DNA of 64,000 bases, taken from Alistipes timonensis JC136 (lineage in GTDB: Bacteria; Bacteroidota; Bacteroidia; Bacteroidales; Rikenellaceae). The stretch is from positions 186,001 through 250,000 of the forward strand of contig NZ_FNRI01000002.1 of assembly GCF_900107675.1 (NCBI RefSeq), written 5' to 3'. Below are positions 35,864-45,100 of this stretch, piece by piece (within the stretch, counting starts at the first letter, position 1; every line of letters begins with the position of its first letter). The notes beneath the pieces were generated by a model. That model saw only the letters and a list, made by a program, of their open reading frames with translations. It did no database searches and had not been told where the DNA came from. A program made the position numbers and the translations under genes.

Positions 35864-35914
35864 GCCTTTTCCGTGACAATTCCAATTAAAAATGATGAAT
35901 TAAAAATTAAAAAT
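35839..35914 (+). repeat. Gene-end inverted repeat plus AT-rich 32-mer element, copy 2
   Basis: Arm 35839-35857 is perfectly complementary to 35864-35882 (19 bp); the 6-nt loop CTGTAA contains the secA stop. The AT-rich 32-mer follows at 35883-35914 and ends 1 nt before the GTG of the next gene. No T-run follows, so it is not a standard terminator. Confidence 0.8.
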
Positions 35915-35915
35915 C

Positions 35916-36353
35916 GTGGGGTATCAGGAAGAGAAACAGCGCCAGCTGGACCTGCGCTACCTGCGCATGGCGAGCATCTGGGCCGAAAATTCATACTGCG
36001 TGCGCCGCAAGGTCGGGGCACTGATCGTCAAAGACAAAATGATCATTTCCGACGGTTACAACGGCACCCCCTCGGGCTTCGAGAACATCTGCGAAGACGG
36101 GGAGGGCCACACCAAGCCCTATGTGCTCCACGCCGAGGCCAACGCCATCACCAAGGTCGCCAAGTCGGCCAACAACTGCGACGGGTCGACGCTCTACATC
36201 ACCGCCGCACCCTGCATCGAGTGTTCGAAGCTGATTATTCAGGCGGGTATCAAACGGGTGGTGTATGCGGAGGACTACCGTTCGGAAGAGGGGCTGGACC
36301 TGCTGCGCCGCGTCGGCATCGAGTGCGTGCAGTGCGGGTTGAATGAAAAATGA
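35916..36353 (+). CDS. dCMP deaminase-like zinc deaminase
   Basis: 145 aa. Start is GTG (GYQEEKQRQLDLRYL); the upstream in-frame ATG pair runs into TAA, so no ATG is available. Zinc and catalytic motifs are VLHAEANAITK (His/Glu) and TAAPCIECSKLII (two Cys). The size and NGTPSGFENICED insert match ComEB/dCMP deaminases that make dUMP from dCMP. Translation presumably starts inside or next to the AT-rich repeat. The stop overlaps the next start by 4 bp. Confidence 0.9.
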   Translation: MGYQEEKQRQLDLRYLRMASIWAENSYCVRRKVGALIVKDKMIISDGYNGTPSGFENICEDGEGHTKPYVLHAEANAITKVAKSANNCDGSTLYITAAPCIECSKLIIQAGIKRVVYAEDYRSEEGLDLLRRVGIECVQCGLNEK

Positions 36354-36787
36354 CAGCCCCGATGAAAAAGGCCCTTTTCCTGTTCGCTGCCCTGACATGC
36401 GCCGGATTCGGTTCGGCACAGAACATCATGGCGGACACCGTGCCGGCGCTGCCGTCCTGCGTCTACTGCGAGATCATGTCCAACCACCTGCCCACACACC
36501 GCGACAGCGGCGTGCTGTTCGATTTCGGACAGAAGACCGGAGCCCTGAAATACAACTACCTGACAGACGCCGCAGGCAACAAACTGCTCTTCAATTCGGG
36601 GATAGAGGCGCTCAATTATATGGTGTGCCGCGGCTGGGAATTCGTGCAGGCCTACACCTCGGGCGAGAACAGCGGCCTCACCCACTACCTCCTGCGCATC
36701 GCACCGGCCCGGCTGACTGCGGAACAGCGCGCCGCGCTGCTCACCCCGCCGGAACGGGAACGACCGAAACCCGAAAAAAAGCGATAA
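36350..36787 (+). CDS. Small secreted protein of unknown function
   Basis: 145 aa (or 141 from MKKALFLFAALTCAGFGSAQ, the probable signal peptide with cleavage near SAQ). The mature part has a C-x2-C pair (SCVYCEIM), a central KYNYLTDAAGNKLLFNSGIEALNYM block and a basic C-terminus ERERPKPEKKR. I do not recognise the family. Its ATG overlaps the deaminase stop (ATGA), indicating coupling. A terminator follows. Confidence 0.65.
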   Translation: MTAPMKKALFLFAALTCAGFGSAQNIMADTVPALPSCVYCEIMSNHLPTHRDSGVLFDFGQKTGALKYNYLTDAAGNKLLFNSGIEALNYMVCRGWEFVQAYTSGENSGLTHYLLRIAPARLTAEQRAALLTPPERERPKPEKKR

Positions 36788-36795
36788 CGCGAAAG

Positions 36796-36823
36796 AGAGT
36801 TCCAGGAACTCTTTTTCTTTTTT
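36796..36823 (+). terminator. Terminator after the secA-downstream genes
   Basis: AGAGTTC, CAG loop, GAACTCT, followed by a T-rich tail. Confidence 0.85.
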
Positions 36824-36891
36824 CCGAAGATTTGCTTTTCCGACATTTCCTTCGTATATTAGGTGTGTGAAACCCTGAAAATCGAACCGTT

Positions 36892-37626
36892 ATGAAACGT
36901 ATCGTCATCGTAGGCGCCACGTCGGGCATCGGGCTCGAGACAGCCCGGCTCTGCATCCGTGCCGGATGGCGGGTCGGAGCGGCGGGACGCCGTCAGGAGG
37001 CCCTCGACGCCCTCCGGGCGGAGGCTCCCGCACAGGTCGAAGTCGAGGCCTTGGACGTCAACCGCGACGACGCCCCGGAGCACCTCGCACGACTGATCGA
37101 GCGGCTCGGCGGCATGGACATCTACCTCCACTCGTCGGGAATCGGCAGCCGTAACACCGACCTGCGTCCCGATATCGAAATCGCTACCCTGCGCACCAAC
37201 GGCGAAGGCTTCGTGCGGATGGTAACGGCGGCTTTCGGCTACTTCCGCGGCAACGGCGGCGGACACCTGGCCGTCATCAGTTCGATCGCCGGAACCCGGG
37301 GACTCGGCTCCGCACCCGCCTACTCGGCGACCAAACGGATGCAGAACACCTATATCGACGCACTGGCCCAGCTCTCCCGGATGGAGGGATACAACATCCG
37401 GTTTACGGACATCCGCCCGGGATTCGTGGCTACCCCGCTGCTGGCCGGGGACGGGAATTACCCGATGCTGATGCCGACCGAAAAGGTCGCGGCGCGGATC
37501 ATGCGCATCCTCCGGCGGCCACGCCGCCGGGTGGTCATCGACCGCCGTTATGCGGTGATGGTCTTTTTCTGGAAACTGATCCCCCAGTGGCTCTGGGAAC
37601 GGCTGAAAGTACGGACAAAAGGATAA
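36892..37626 (+). CDS. Short-chain dehydrogenase/reductase
   Basis: 244 aa. The cofactor motif VGATSGIGLETARL and the GRR after strand 2 suggest NADP preference. The structural motif is LHSSGIGS in place of NNAG, the catalytic Ser lies in VISSIAG, and the catalytic pair is YSATK. A C-terminal basic, hydrophobic tail (VVIDRRYAVMVFFWKLIPQWLWERL) could associate with membrane, as in DltE/YdfG-like SDRs. The substrate is unknown. Single gene with its own terminator. Confidence 0.88.
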   Translation: MKRIVIVGATSGIGLETARLCIRAGWRVGAAGRRQEALDALRAEAPAQVEVEALDVNRDDAPEHLARLIERLGGMDIYLHSSGIGSRNTDLRPDIEIATLRTNGEGFVRMVTAAFGYFRGNGGGHLAVISSIAGTRGLGSAPAYSATKRMQNTYIDALAQLSRMEGYNIRFTDIRPGFVATPLLAGDGNYPMLMPTEKVAARIMRILRRPRRRVVIDRRYAVMVFFWKLIPQWLWERLKVRTKG

Positions 37627-37632
37627 GGGAGA

Positions 37633-37662
37633 ACCCTGCGGGACGATTTCCGCAGGGTTTTT
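37633..37662 (+). terminator. Terminator after the SDR gene
   Basis: ACCCTGCGG and CCGCAGGGT form a 9-bp stem, followed by TTTTTCG. Confidence 0.85.
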
Positions 37663-37686
37663 CGTCGCAGGGCCGAAAAAATTCAT

Positions 37687-37694
37687 TACATTTG
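37687..37694 (+). promoter_or_regulatory. -7 promoter box for the LytS-type kinase gene
   Basis: TACATTTG, 6 nt before the ATG at 37701, again a very short leader. Confidence 0.6.
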
Positions 37695-37700
37695 CCCCGA

Positions 37701-39221
37701 ATGGCACGACAGCGGCACACACCCAAAGGGCGGCTTCTGATGACGGGAACGATTCTGTTGATCCTGTTGGTGGCGGGCGTGCTCGTCACCGGCCGCATCA
37801 TCAACGGGATGGCCGTGCAGATGAGCGAACGGGTCATCACGCAGATCAGCCAGTATCACTACCGGCTCCTGCAGGCCGAGTTCGGACGCTCGGAGAAAGT
37901 GCTCGCGGTGGCAGCGCAGTTCATACGCACGCATCCCGCAGCCTCGGAGACCGAACTGCAAGTACTGGCTTCGACGCTGACGGAGATGGACCCCAAGGTG
38001 GGCCGCATCTGGTTCATGGAGGAGAGCAGGCAGACCCTCCGCAGCTATTCCCGCGGCGGGGAACTGCAGGTCCCGGCACCGGGCGAAGATTTACGGCGGC
38101 AGGTCGCCCGGATGCCGGACGATTCGGTCCGGAGCCGCGTGAACGAGCAGGTGTGGAGCATGTCCTGCCGCATCCGGGACAGCCGGGGCGCCGCACACAT
38201 TTGCGGCATCGACCTGCCGTTGCAGGAGATGTACGACTACATGGCCGAACAAAATCCCCACAGCCGCAGTTACGCCATCCTGCTGGACCCCGAGGGGATG
38301 ATCGTCTACCACCCCAATCCGCAAATGCTGGGACGCCCGGCGAACGAATCATCGGGGTTCGAGGCATTCCGGGAAGTATTGGCCACGGGGCGGCAAACCA
38401 TCACCTACACCGTCTCGGAGTATCTCGGGGTCGATGAGGAACGCATCTACTATCCCCTGCAGCTCGGAGGCCGCCGCTGGGTGGCGGGCATCGGCATTCC
38501 CCGGCTGGCCATCGAGCAGGACATCGACGATTTCCATTTCTATACGATCCTCACGGCCGTCATTTCGGTATTGTTCTTCGCAACGCTGCTCATCGTGGCA
38601 CAGCGTCGCTGGCGGCGCGAATACGACCTGCGGCGTCTTTCGGAGCAGGAGTCGGCGCAGCTGCATCTGCAACAGGTGCTCGAACAGATCGACCCCCATT
38701 TCCTGTTCAACTCGCTCAATTCGCTCTACGCCCTGATACGCTGCAACCCCGAGCAGGCCCGGGAGTTCACCCTCACGCTGTCGAAGGTCTACCGCCACGT
38801 GCTCGAGCGCCGCAAGCAGATACTCTCGACCCTCTCGGACGAGATCGACTTCACGTGGCAGTACTACTCGCTGCAGAAAATCCGCTTCGGCGACCGCATC
38901 GAGCTCACCACGGCCATCGATCCCGCACTGCGCAACTGGCGCATCCCGGCGATGAGTCTTCAGACACTCGTCGAGAACGCCCTCAAACACAACCGCATCA
39001 CGGGCCGCAACCCGCTGCGCATCCGCATCCACACCGAGGGCGAAAGCCTTGTCATCGAGAACAACTACACCCCGCGCAGCGAAGGCAATGCCGAGTCGCT
39101 GGGCGTGGGGCTGGAACGCATCCGCTCGGTATACCGGTTCTACACCGAGGAGAACATCTCCATCTCCTCCGACGCCGAGGCTTTCCGCTGCCGGCTGCCG
39201 CTGCTGCCGCCGGAAAAGTAA
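37701..39221 (+). CDS. LytS/YehU-type sensor histidine kinase with periplasmic sensor
   Basis: 506 aa from MARQRHTPKGRLLMTGTI. The frame opens earlier, but this ATG follows a TACATTTG box. Layout: TM1 (about 15-35), a roughly 240-residue periplasmic domain with a Cache-like end (RSYAILLDPEGMIVYHPNPQMLG), TM2 (FYTILTAVISVLFFATLLIVA, about 288-308), then the His_kinase domain LQQVLEQIDPHFLFNSLNSL with the phospho-His. The HATPase part has LQTLVENALKHN and GVGLERIRSVYRFY. Such kinases pair with LytTR regulators; one is encoded at 47021, after the protease and SusC/SusD genes. Confidence 0.92.
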   Translation: MARQRHTPKGRLLMTGTILLILLVAGVLVTGRIINGMAVQMSERVITQISQYHYRLLQAEFGRSEKVLAVAAQFIRTHPAASETELQVLASTLTEMDPKVGRIWFMEESRQTLRSYSRGGELQVPAPGEDLRRQVARMPDDSVRSRVNEQVWSMSCRIRDSRGAAHICGIDLPLQEMYDYMAEQNPHSRSYAILLDPEGMIVYHPNPQMLGRPANESSGFEAFREVLATGRQTITYTVSEYLGVDEERIYYPLQLGGRRWVAGIGIPRLAIEQDIDDFHFYTILTAVISVLFFATLLIVAQRRWRREYDLRRLSEQESAQLHLQQVLEQIDPHFLFNSLNSLYALIRCNPEQAREFTLTLSKVYRHVLERRKQILSTLSDEIDFTWQYYSLQKIRFGDRIELTTAIDPALRNWRIPAMSLQTLVENALKHNRITGRNPLRIRIHTEGESLVIENNYTPRSEGNAESLGVGLERIRSVYRFYTEENISISSDAEAFRCRLPLLPPEK

Positions 39222-39271
39222 AATCGACCCGAAACTGCTATTTTCAGGCCGACACCGGCCCGCCTAATTGC

Positions 39272-39305
39272 GGCATTCACTCCCCCAAACCGGGCATTCG
39301 TCCCG
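39272..39305 (+). promoter_or_regulatory. Direct repeats with 21-bp period upstream of the metalloprotease gene
   Basis: GGCATTCACTCCC at 39272 and GGCATTCGTCCCG at 39293 are spaced exactly 21 bp apart, two helical turns, about 30-40 bp upstream of a -7-like TATTATTG (39335-39342). This is the geometry of LytTR operators. The assignment is an inference. Confidence 0.35.
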
Positions 39306-39388
39306 ATTCGCTTTTCTTTAAAAAATTTAAATTATATTATTGCATCGTGCGGATTGTGTATCCGAAAGAAACCGAGCAATAATAAAAC

Positions 39389-42016
39389 ATGAACACACGA
39401 CGATTTACCCTGATGGCAGCAGCCCTGGCAACGCTCTTCCTGCTGGCGGCCGCTCCTGCGGAGGCCAAGAAGAAGCCGGGCCGCAAATCGAAGAAAACCG
39501 AAGCCGCAGCCCCCAAGGCCGACTCGCTCAAAAAAGACAAGAAAAAAGGTTACGAGGAGTTGCTGAAAGGCGCCGTAACCGACAAGGGCCTGTTCGACGT
39601 CCACCGCAAGGGTACGGACTTCCTGTTCGAGATACCCGACTCGCTGATGGGCCGCGACATCCTGATCGTCAACAAGATATCGGGCGTACCCTACGCCCTG
39701 AACGACAGCGGGATCAACAAGGGCATGGGCTACGGCGAAAAGATCGTCCGCTTCCGCAAGGACACCCTTTATAAAAAGGTCTGGGTCATGACCTACGACC
39801 CGCGCATCACCTCGCCCGAAGGCGACCGCATCACCCGCTCGGTGAAGGACAACTACCGCGAAACGGCGATCGAGCAGTTCCCGATCGAGGCTTACAATCC
39901 CGATTCCACGACGGTGGTCATCAAAGTCAACAAGGTCTTCGACGGCAGCGAAAAGAGCTTCAACAACGTCTTCGGAGCGCTCCGCATCAGCGGCTCCCCG
40001 AAAAAAGACCTCTCGAAGATCGAGTCCGTGAAATCGTTCCCCGAAAACATCATCGTCAAATCGACCCTCTCGGGTTCACACTCCGGCGAGGGCGGTTCGA
40101 CGGCCGTCACCGTGGATATCACCTCGAACCTCGTCCTGCTGGCCGAGGAGCCGATGGTGGCCCGTTTCTCCGACGAGCGCGTGGGCTATTTCGAAATCGG
40201 ACACCTCTATTTCAACGACAACCAACAGAAAGCCGAGGAGCGGGCATTCATCAACCGCTGGCGCCTGGAGCCCAAACCCGAGGACGTGGAGCGCTACAAG
40301 CGCGGAGAACTCGTGGAGCCGCAGAAGCCGATCGTACTCTGGATCGACCCGGCGACGCCGCCCGTATGGGTGCCCTACATCAAAAAGGGCATCGTCGAGT
40401 GGCAGGAGGCTTTCGAAGCCGCCGGATTCAAAAACGCCATCATCGCCAAAGAGGTGGACCCCGAGGACAAGGAGTTCGACATCGACGACGTGCGCTACTC
40501 GGTGGTGACCTATGCCGCCTCGGAAACGGCCAACGCCATGGGGCCCTCGGTGATCGACCCCCGCAGCGGCGAAATCATCGAAGCCGACATCATCTGGTGG
40601 CACAACGTAATGAGCATCCTCCAGGCATGGATTCGCCTGCAGACGGGCGCCGTAGACCCCCAGGCCCGGGCCAACAAGCTCCCCACGGAGCTGATGGGCA
40701 ACGCCGTGCGTTTCGTCTCGTCGCACGAGCTGGGGCACAGCCTCGGCCTGAAGCACAATTTCGGCGCTTCATACTCGGTGCCGGTGGATTCGCTTCGTTC
40801 GAAAACCTATACGGCGTCGCACGGCACAGCCAGCTCGATCATGGACTACGCCCGCTTCAACTACGTGGCCCAGCCCGAGGACGGCATCACGCAACTGACG
40901 CCCAAGATCGGGACCTATGACAAACACGCCATCAACTGGGGTTACCGCTGGCTCGGCGCCAAGGACCCCCACGAAGAGCTGCCGACGCTCAACGCCTGGC
41001 TGCGCGAGCATGAGGACGATCCCGAATACTGGTACGGCGAGCAGCGGTTCCAGGGCAACGAGGACCCCCGTTCGCAGTCGGAGGACCTGGGCAACGACGC
41101 TGTCAAAGCCAGCCTCTACGGACTGAAGAACCTGCAGCGCATCGTTCCCCACATAACGGACTGGACCTCGGAGGAGGGCGAACTGCAATACGAAAGCGGC
41201 CGCTTCCTGATGGCCGTCGTCTTCCAGTGGATGGCTTACGCCGACCACGTGAAGACCAACGTCGGCGGGTTCTACCTCAACAACGTCGTGGCGGGGCATG
41301 ATATCGACCGCTACATCCCGGTTCCGGCCGCCTACCAGCGCAAGAGCGTCAAATACCTGATCGACCAGGTGTTCACCATCCCCGAATGGCTGTTCAACGC
41401 CAAGGTCTGGGACAAGGCTTACGCCCAACGGCTGTCGCCCGTGGGGATGATGGAATACGCACCCTACAACTTCGCGCGCGAACTGCAGTACAAGGCCTAT
41501 TACGAGCTGCTGGCCGACGAACGTCTGGTGCGCATGTACGAGGTCGAGGCACGGCAGGGACGCGGAGCGAAGACCTACACCCCCGAGCAGATGATGGACG
41601 ACATCACCCGTGCCGTCTTCATCCGTCCCGGAAGCCGCACCCTCACGATCTGGGAGCGCATGAGCCAGAAGAACTACCTCGACGCGCTGATCGTCTCGTC
41701 GAATATCACGATGGTCAAAACCACCAAACTGGGTTCAACGCTCCACGAACACGACGGACGCGGATGCTGTTCGCTGATGCAGGAGGCTCCGGAACTGCAT
41801 CTCGAACCGCTGCCGAGACCCGAGGACATCCAGTTCCGCACGGCGCGCAACTACGACCTGATGAAGCGCGTCAGCGAAACGACCTCGGCCAAGCGGGCCG
41901 AGATGCGCAGGCTGCTGACCCTTGTGCAGGGCCGCACCGGAAGCGGCGACCAGGCGACCCGGAACCATTACCGGGACCTCGAACTGAGATTGAAAGAAGC
42001 CTTGCGTATGTTATAA
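39389..42016 (+). CDS. Zinc-dependent metalloprotease (DUF5117/DUF5118 type)
   Basis: 875 aa. A signal peptide (LMAAALATLFLLAAAPAEA) is followed by a Lys-rich segment. The catalytic motif is SSHELGHSLGLKHNFGAS near residue 446 (HExxHxxGLxH, metzincin-like). The N-terminal DUF5117/5118 region (GTDFLFEIPDSLMGRDILIV) precedes it, and the C-terminal extension continues for 400 residues. The protein is secreted, acting in the periplasm or at the surface, and probably degrades proteins or peptides. It sits between a LytS-type kinase and SusC/SusD, suggesting a peptide acquisition locus. Confidence 0.9.
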   Translation: MNTRRFTLMAAALATLFLLAAAPAEAKKKPGRKSKKTEAAAPKADSLKKDKKKGYEELLKGAVTDKGLFDVHRKGTDFLFEIPDSLMGRDILIVNKISGVPYALNDSGINKGMGYGEKIVRFRKDTLYKKVWVMTYDPRITSPEGDRITRSVKDNYRETAIEQFPIEAYNPDSTTVVIKVNKVFDGSEKSFNNVFGALRISGSPKKDLSKIESVKSFPENIIVKSTLSGSHSGEGGSTAVTVDITSNLVLLAEEPMVARFSDERVGYFEIGHLYFNDNQQKAEERAFINRWRLEPKPEDVERYKRGELVEPQKPIVLWIDPATPPVWVPYIKKGIVEWQEAFEAAGFKNAIIAKEVDPEDKEFDIDDVRYSVVTYAASETANAMGPSVIDPRSGEIIEADIIWWHNVMSILQAWIRLQTGAVDPQARANKLPTELMGNAVRFVSSHELGHSLGLKHNFGASYSVPVDSLRSKTYTASHGTASSIMDYARFNYVAQPEDGITQLTPKIGTYDKHAINWGYRWLGAKDPHEELPTLNAWLREHEDDPEYWYGEQRFQGNEDPRSQSEDLGNDAVKASLYGLKNLQRIVPHITDWTSEEGELQYESGRFLMAVVFQWMAYADHVKTNVGGFYLNNVVAGHDIDRYIPVPAAYQRKSVKYLIDQVFTIPEWLFNAKVWDKAYAQRLSPVGMMEYAPYNFARELQYKAYYELLADERLVRMYEVEARQGRGAKTYTPEQMMDDITRAVFIRPGSRTLTIWERMSQKNYLDALIVSSNITMVKTTKLGSTLHEHDGRGCCSLMQEAPELHLEPLPRPEDIQFRTARNYDLMKRVSETTSAKRAEMRRLLTLVQGRTGSGDQATRNHYRDLELRLKEALRML

Positions 42017-42029
42017 GGCAAAACACCCG

Positions 42030-42072
42030 AGCTGCAAAGCCGTCTTCCTCCCGGAAAGACGGCTTTGCGGCT
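42030..42072 (+). terminator. Long hairpin after the metalloprotease gene
   Basis: A 17-bp stem with one wobble (AGCTGCAAAGCCGTCTT with AAGACGGCTTTGCGGCT, 9-nt loop) lies 13 nt past the stop. No T tail follows, so it may attenuate rather than end transcription into susC. Confidence 0.55.
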
Positions 42073-42171
42073 CCTAAAGGGGAGGCGAAACAGGTTACAG
42101 ATTAAAACATATTTACAAGATATAGCTCCGATTTGATACAAAAATAACTCAAACACATTTATTTTTACAGC

Positions 42172-45100
42172 ATGAAAAAACTCCTTACGCTATTCGTCCT
42201 GATCTGTCCGCTGCTCGCACTGGCGCAGCAGACCCGGCAGATCACCGGCCAGGTCCTCGACCGCGCCGACGGTGCGCCGCTGGTAGGCGCCACCGTCTTC
42301 ATCGCGCCCGAAGAGACTCAGGCCAAGAATTACAACCCGCAGGGAACCATCGCCTACGAACAGGGACGCTTCGCTTTCAAACTCCCCGTAAGCGTCAAAA
42401 AAGTCGTGGTCAGCTACCTCGGTTACGAAGCACAGACCTTGGATATCTCGGGAAAAAGCAACTTCACGATCTACCTCTCGGCGACCGACAACAAGATGGA
42501 CGCCGTCGTGGTAACGGGTTACCAGCGCATCGAGAAGCGCAAGCTGACCTCGTCGATCTCCAATGTCAAAATGTCGGACATCGCACGCGACGGCGTGGCG
42601 AGCGTCGACGAGATGCTCTCGGGTTCGATCGCAGGTCTGACATCGACCCCCACGACAGGCGCCCCGGGCGGAGCCAGCAAGGTTAAAATCCGCAGTACGG
42701 TGACGCTGAACGGCAACACCGATCCGCTGTGGGTGCTGGACGGCATGCCGCTCGAAGGCAACGACATCCCCTCGGACTGGTCGTCGAAAGAGAACGTCGA
42801 CAACCTCTACAACATGTCGATCGCCGGCCTCAACCCGGCCGACATCGAGGACATCACCGTCCTGAAAGACGCCGCCGCGACGGCCATCTACGGAGCCCGC
42901 GCAGCCAACGGCGTCATCATCATCACCACCAAGAGCGGTCGCCGCAACCAGGCCACGCGCGTCAACATTTCGGCGTCGCTTTTCGTGACGGACCGTCCCA
43001 ACCTCGACAAGCTGAACCTGATGAACGCTTCGCAGAAGGTCGATTTCGAACTGGGGCTGGCCGCCAACGGACGGCTCAATTTCCAGCCCGACATGGGCGG
43101 CGTGGCCCGCATTCTGGACCAGGCCGGCGAGCGGGCAGCGCTCCGCGAAGGCGGATTTTCGTCGCTCTCACCCGAAACCCAATCGGCGATCAACGCCCTG
43201 CGCAAGGACGGCACCGACTGGGGCAAGGAGATCTATCAGGTGGCGCTCAACCAGCAGTACAGCTTCAGCATCTCGGGCGGCGGCAACAAGGCCAGCTACT
43301 ACCTCTCGGGCGGCTATTACAACGAGCAGGGAACGACCGTCGGCACGGGATTCGAGCGTCTGAATCTCACGATGAAGACCGACTACGACCTGCTGAAAAA
43401 CCTGCGTTTCGGCGCTTCGGTATTCGTGGGCCAGAACAAGAACGACTCCTACGTTTCGGATACGGACGTATTCACCAACCCCTCGCGTTACAGCCGCACG
43501 GTGAATCCCTATTTCAACGCCTACAACCCCGACGGCAGCTATGCCTACGATCCCGACATGAACGCCTACCAGGGTAACGACGACACGATTCTCAACTTCA
43601 ATTTCCTCGAAGAGCGCGCTCGCACGGAGTACACGCTCAAAACCCGTTCGATCAAGACGATTTTCGACCTCGACTACAAACCCGTCAAAGGGCTGCGCAT
43701 CTTCACCCAGTTCGGTTTGCAGGTCGACAACTCGATGACCGAGAAGATGGCGCAGGAAAACACCTTCTTCACCCGCAAATATGCCTATGACTCGCGTATA
43801 AGCGGTGTCGAGTACCTGCCCAAAGGCGGCGTGATCCAGAACTGGAACAGCGATCTCTCGCAATACACCTGGAAGGCGCAGGCCGAGTATACGGGCGTCT
43901 TCGGGAAGCACGAACTCGACCTGATGGCCGGTCTGGAGATGCGCGGAACGACCAACACCTCCGTCCACACCAAGGGATTCGGCTACGACCACAAGACGAT
44001 GACCACCAAGCCGATCAACTTTCCGACGGGCAGCAACAAGATCAACGAGGGCAAATTCAAACAGTATCAGAAGTCGTTCTACGAAAACCGTTACCTCTCC
44101 TATTTCTTCACGGCGTCGTACACCTACGACAACCGTTACACGTTCTTCGGGTCGATGCGTTACGACGGCACGAACCTCTTCGGCGTCGATCCCAAGTACA
44201 AATTCAACCCCATGTGGTCCGTTTCGGGAGCCTGGAACATCAACCGCGAGAAGTTCCTGCGCGATGCACGGTGGCTCGACAACCTGCGTCTGAGGGCTTC
44301 CTACGGAGCACAGGGCAATATCGACCGCTCGACCTCGCCCTACATCCTCGGTACGTGGAACAACGTCTCGCTCGGCGGCGTGACCGAGGACCGCATCGAC
44401 GTTTCGTCGCCGCCCAATCAGAACCTACGCTGGGAAACCACCTATTCGTGGAATGCCGCGCTCGATTTCGCGGCCCTCGACAACCGTATCGGATTCACCT
44501 TCGAACTCTACGGACGCCGCAGCAAGGACCTGATAACCAACCGTTCGATTCCGCTCGAAACCGGATTCCCCTCCACGTCGACCAACTACGGCGAAATATC
44601 GAGCCGCGGTATCGAGTTCACGCTCAACACCGTGAACATCCGCACACGCGACTTCCGCTGGGAAACCTCCATCAACATCGCCCATAATACCGATAAGGTG
44701 GAGAAAGTCCGCATCTCCGACGACAGTTGGACCCCGTCGCTGGAAGGACACTCTTCAAGCGCCGTCTTCGCGTTCAAAACCGCCGGACTCGACGAGATGG
44801 GTATCCCGATGTTCTGGAAGGACGGACAGAAAGTCTCGCTTCAAGAGTTCGTGGGATTCCGCTACGAACTGACCGACCCGTGGGGGCTGGGCATGCCCGA
44901 GTACTACGAATATGCCCCCGTGATGAACAACACGCAGGGCAGTGTGCGCAACTCGCTGACCTACATCGGGTCGCGCAATCCCGACGTAACGGGAGGTTTC
45001 AACAACCGGTTCTATTACAAGAATTTCGACCTCGCCGTTTCGTGCAACTTCGTATTCGGCCAACTCGTGACCCGCACGCCGTTCTACGACCCCACGCAGA

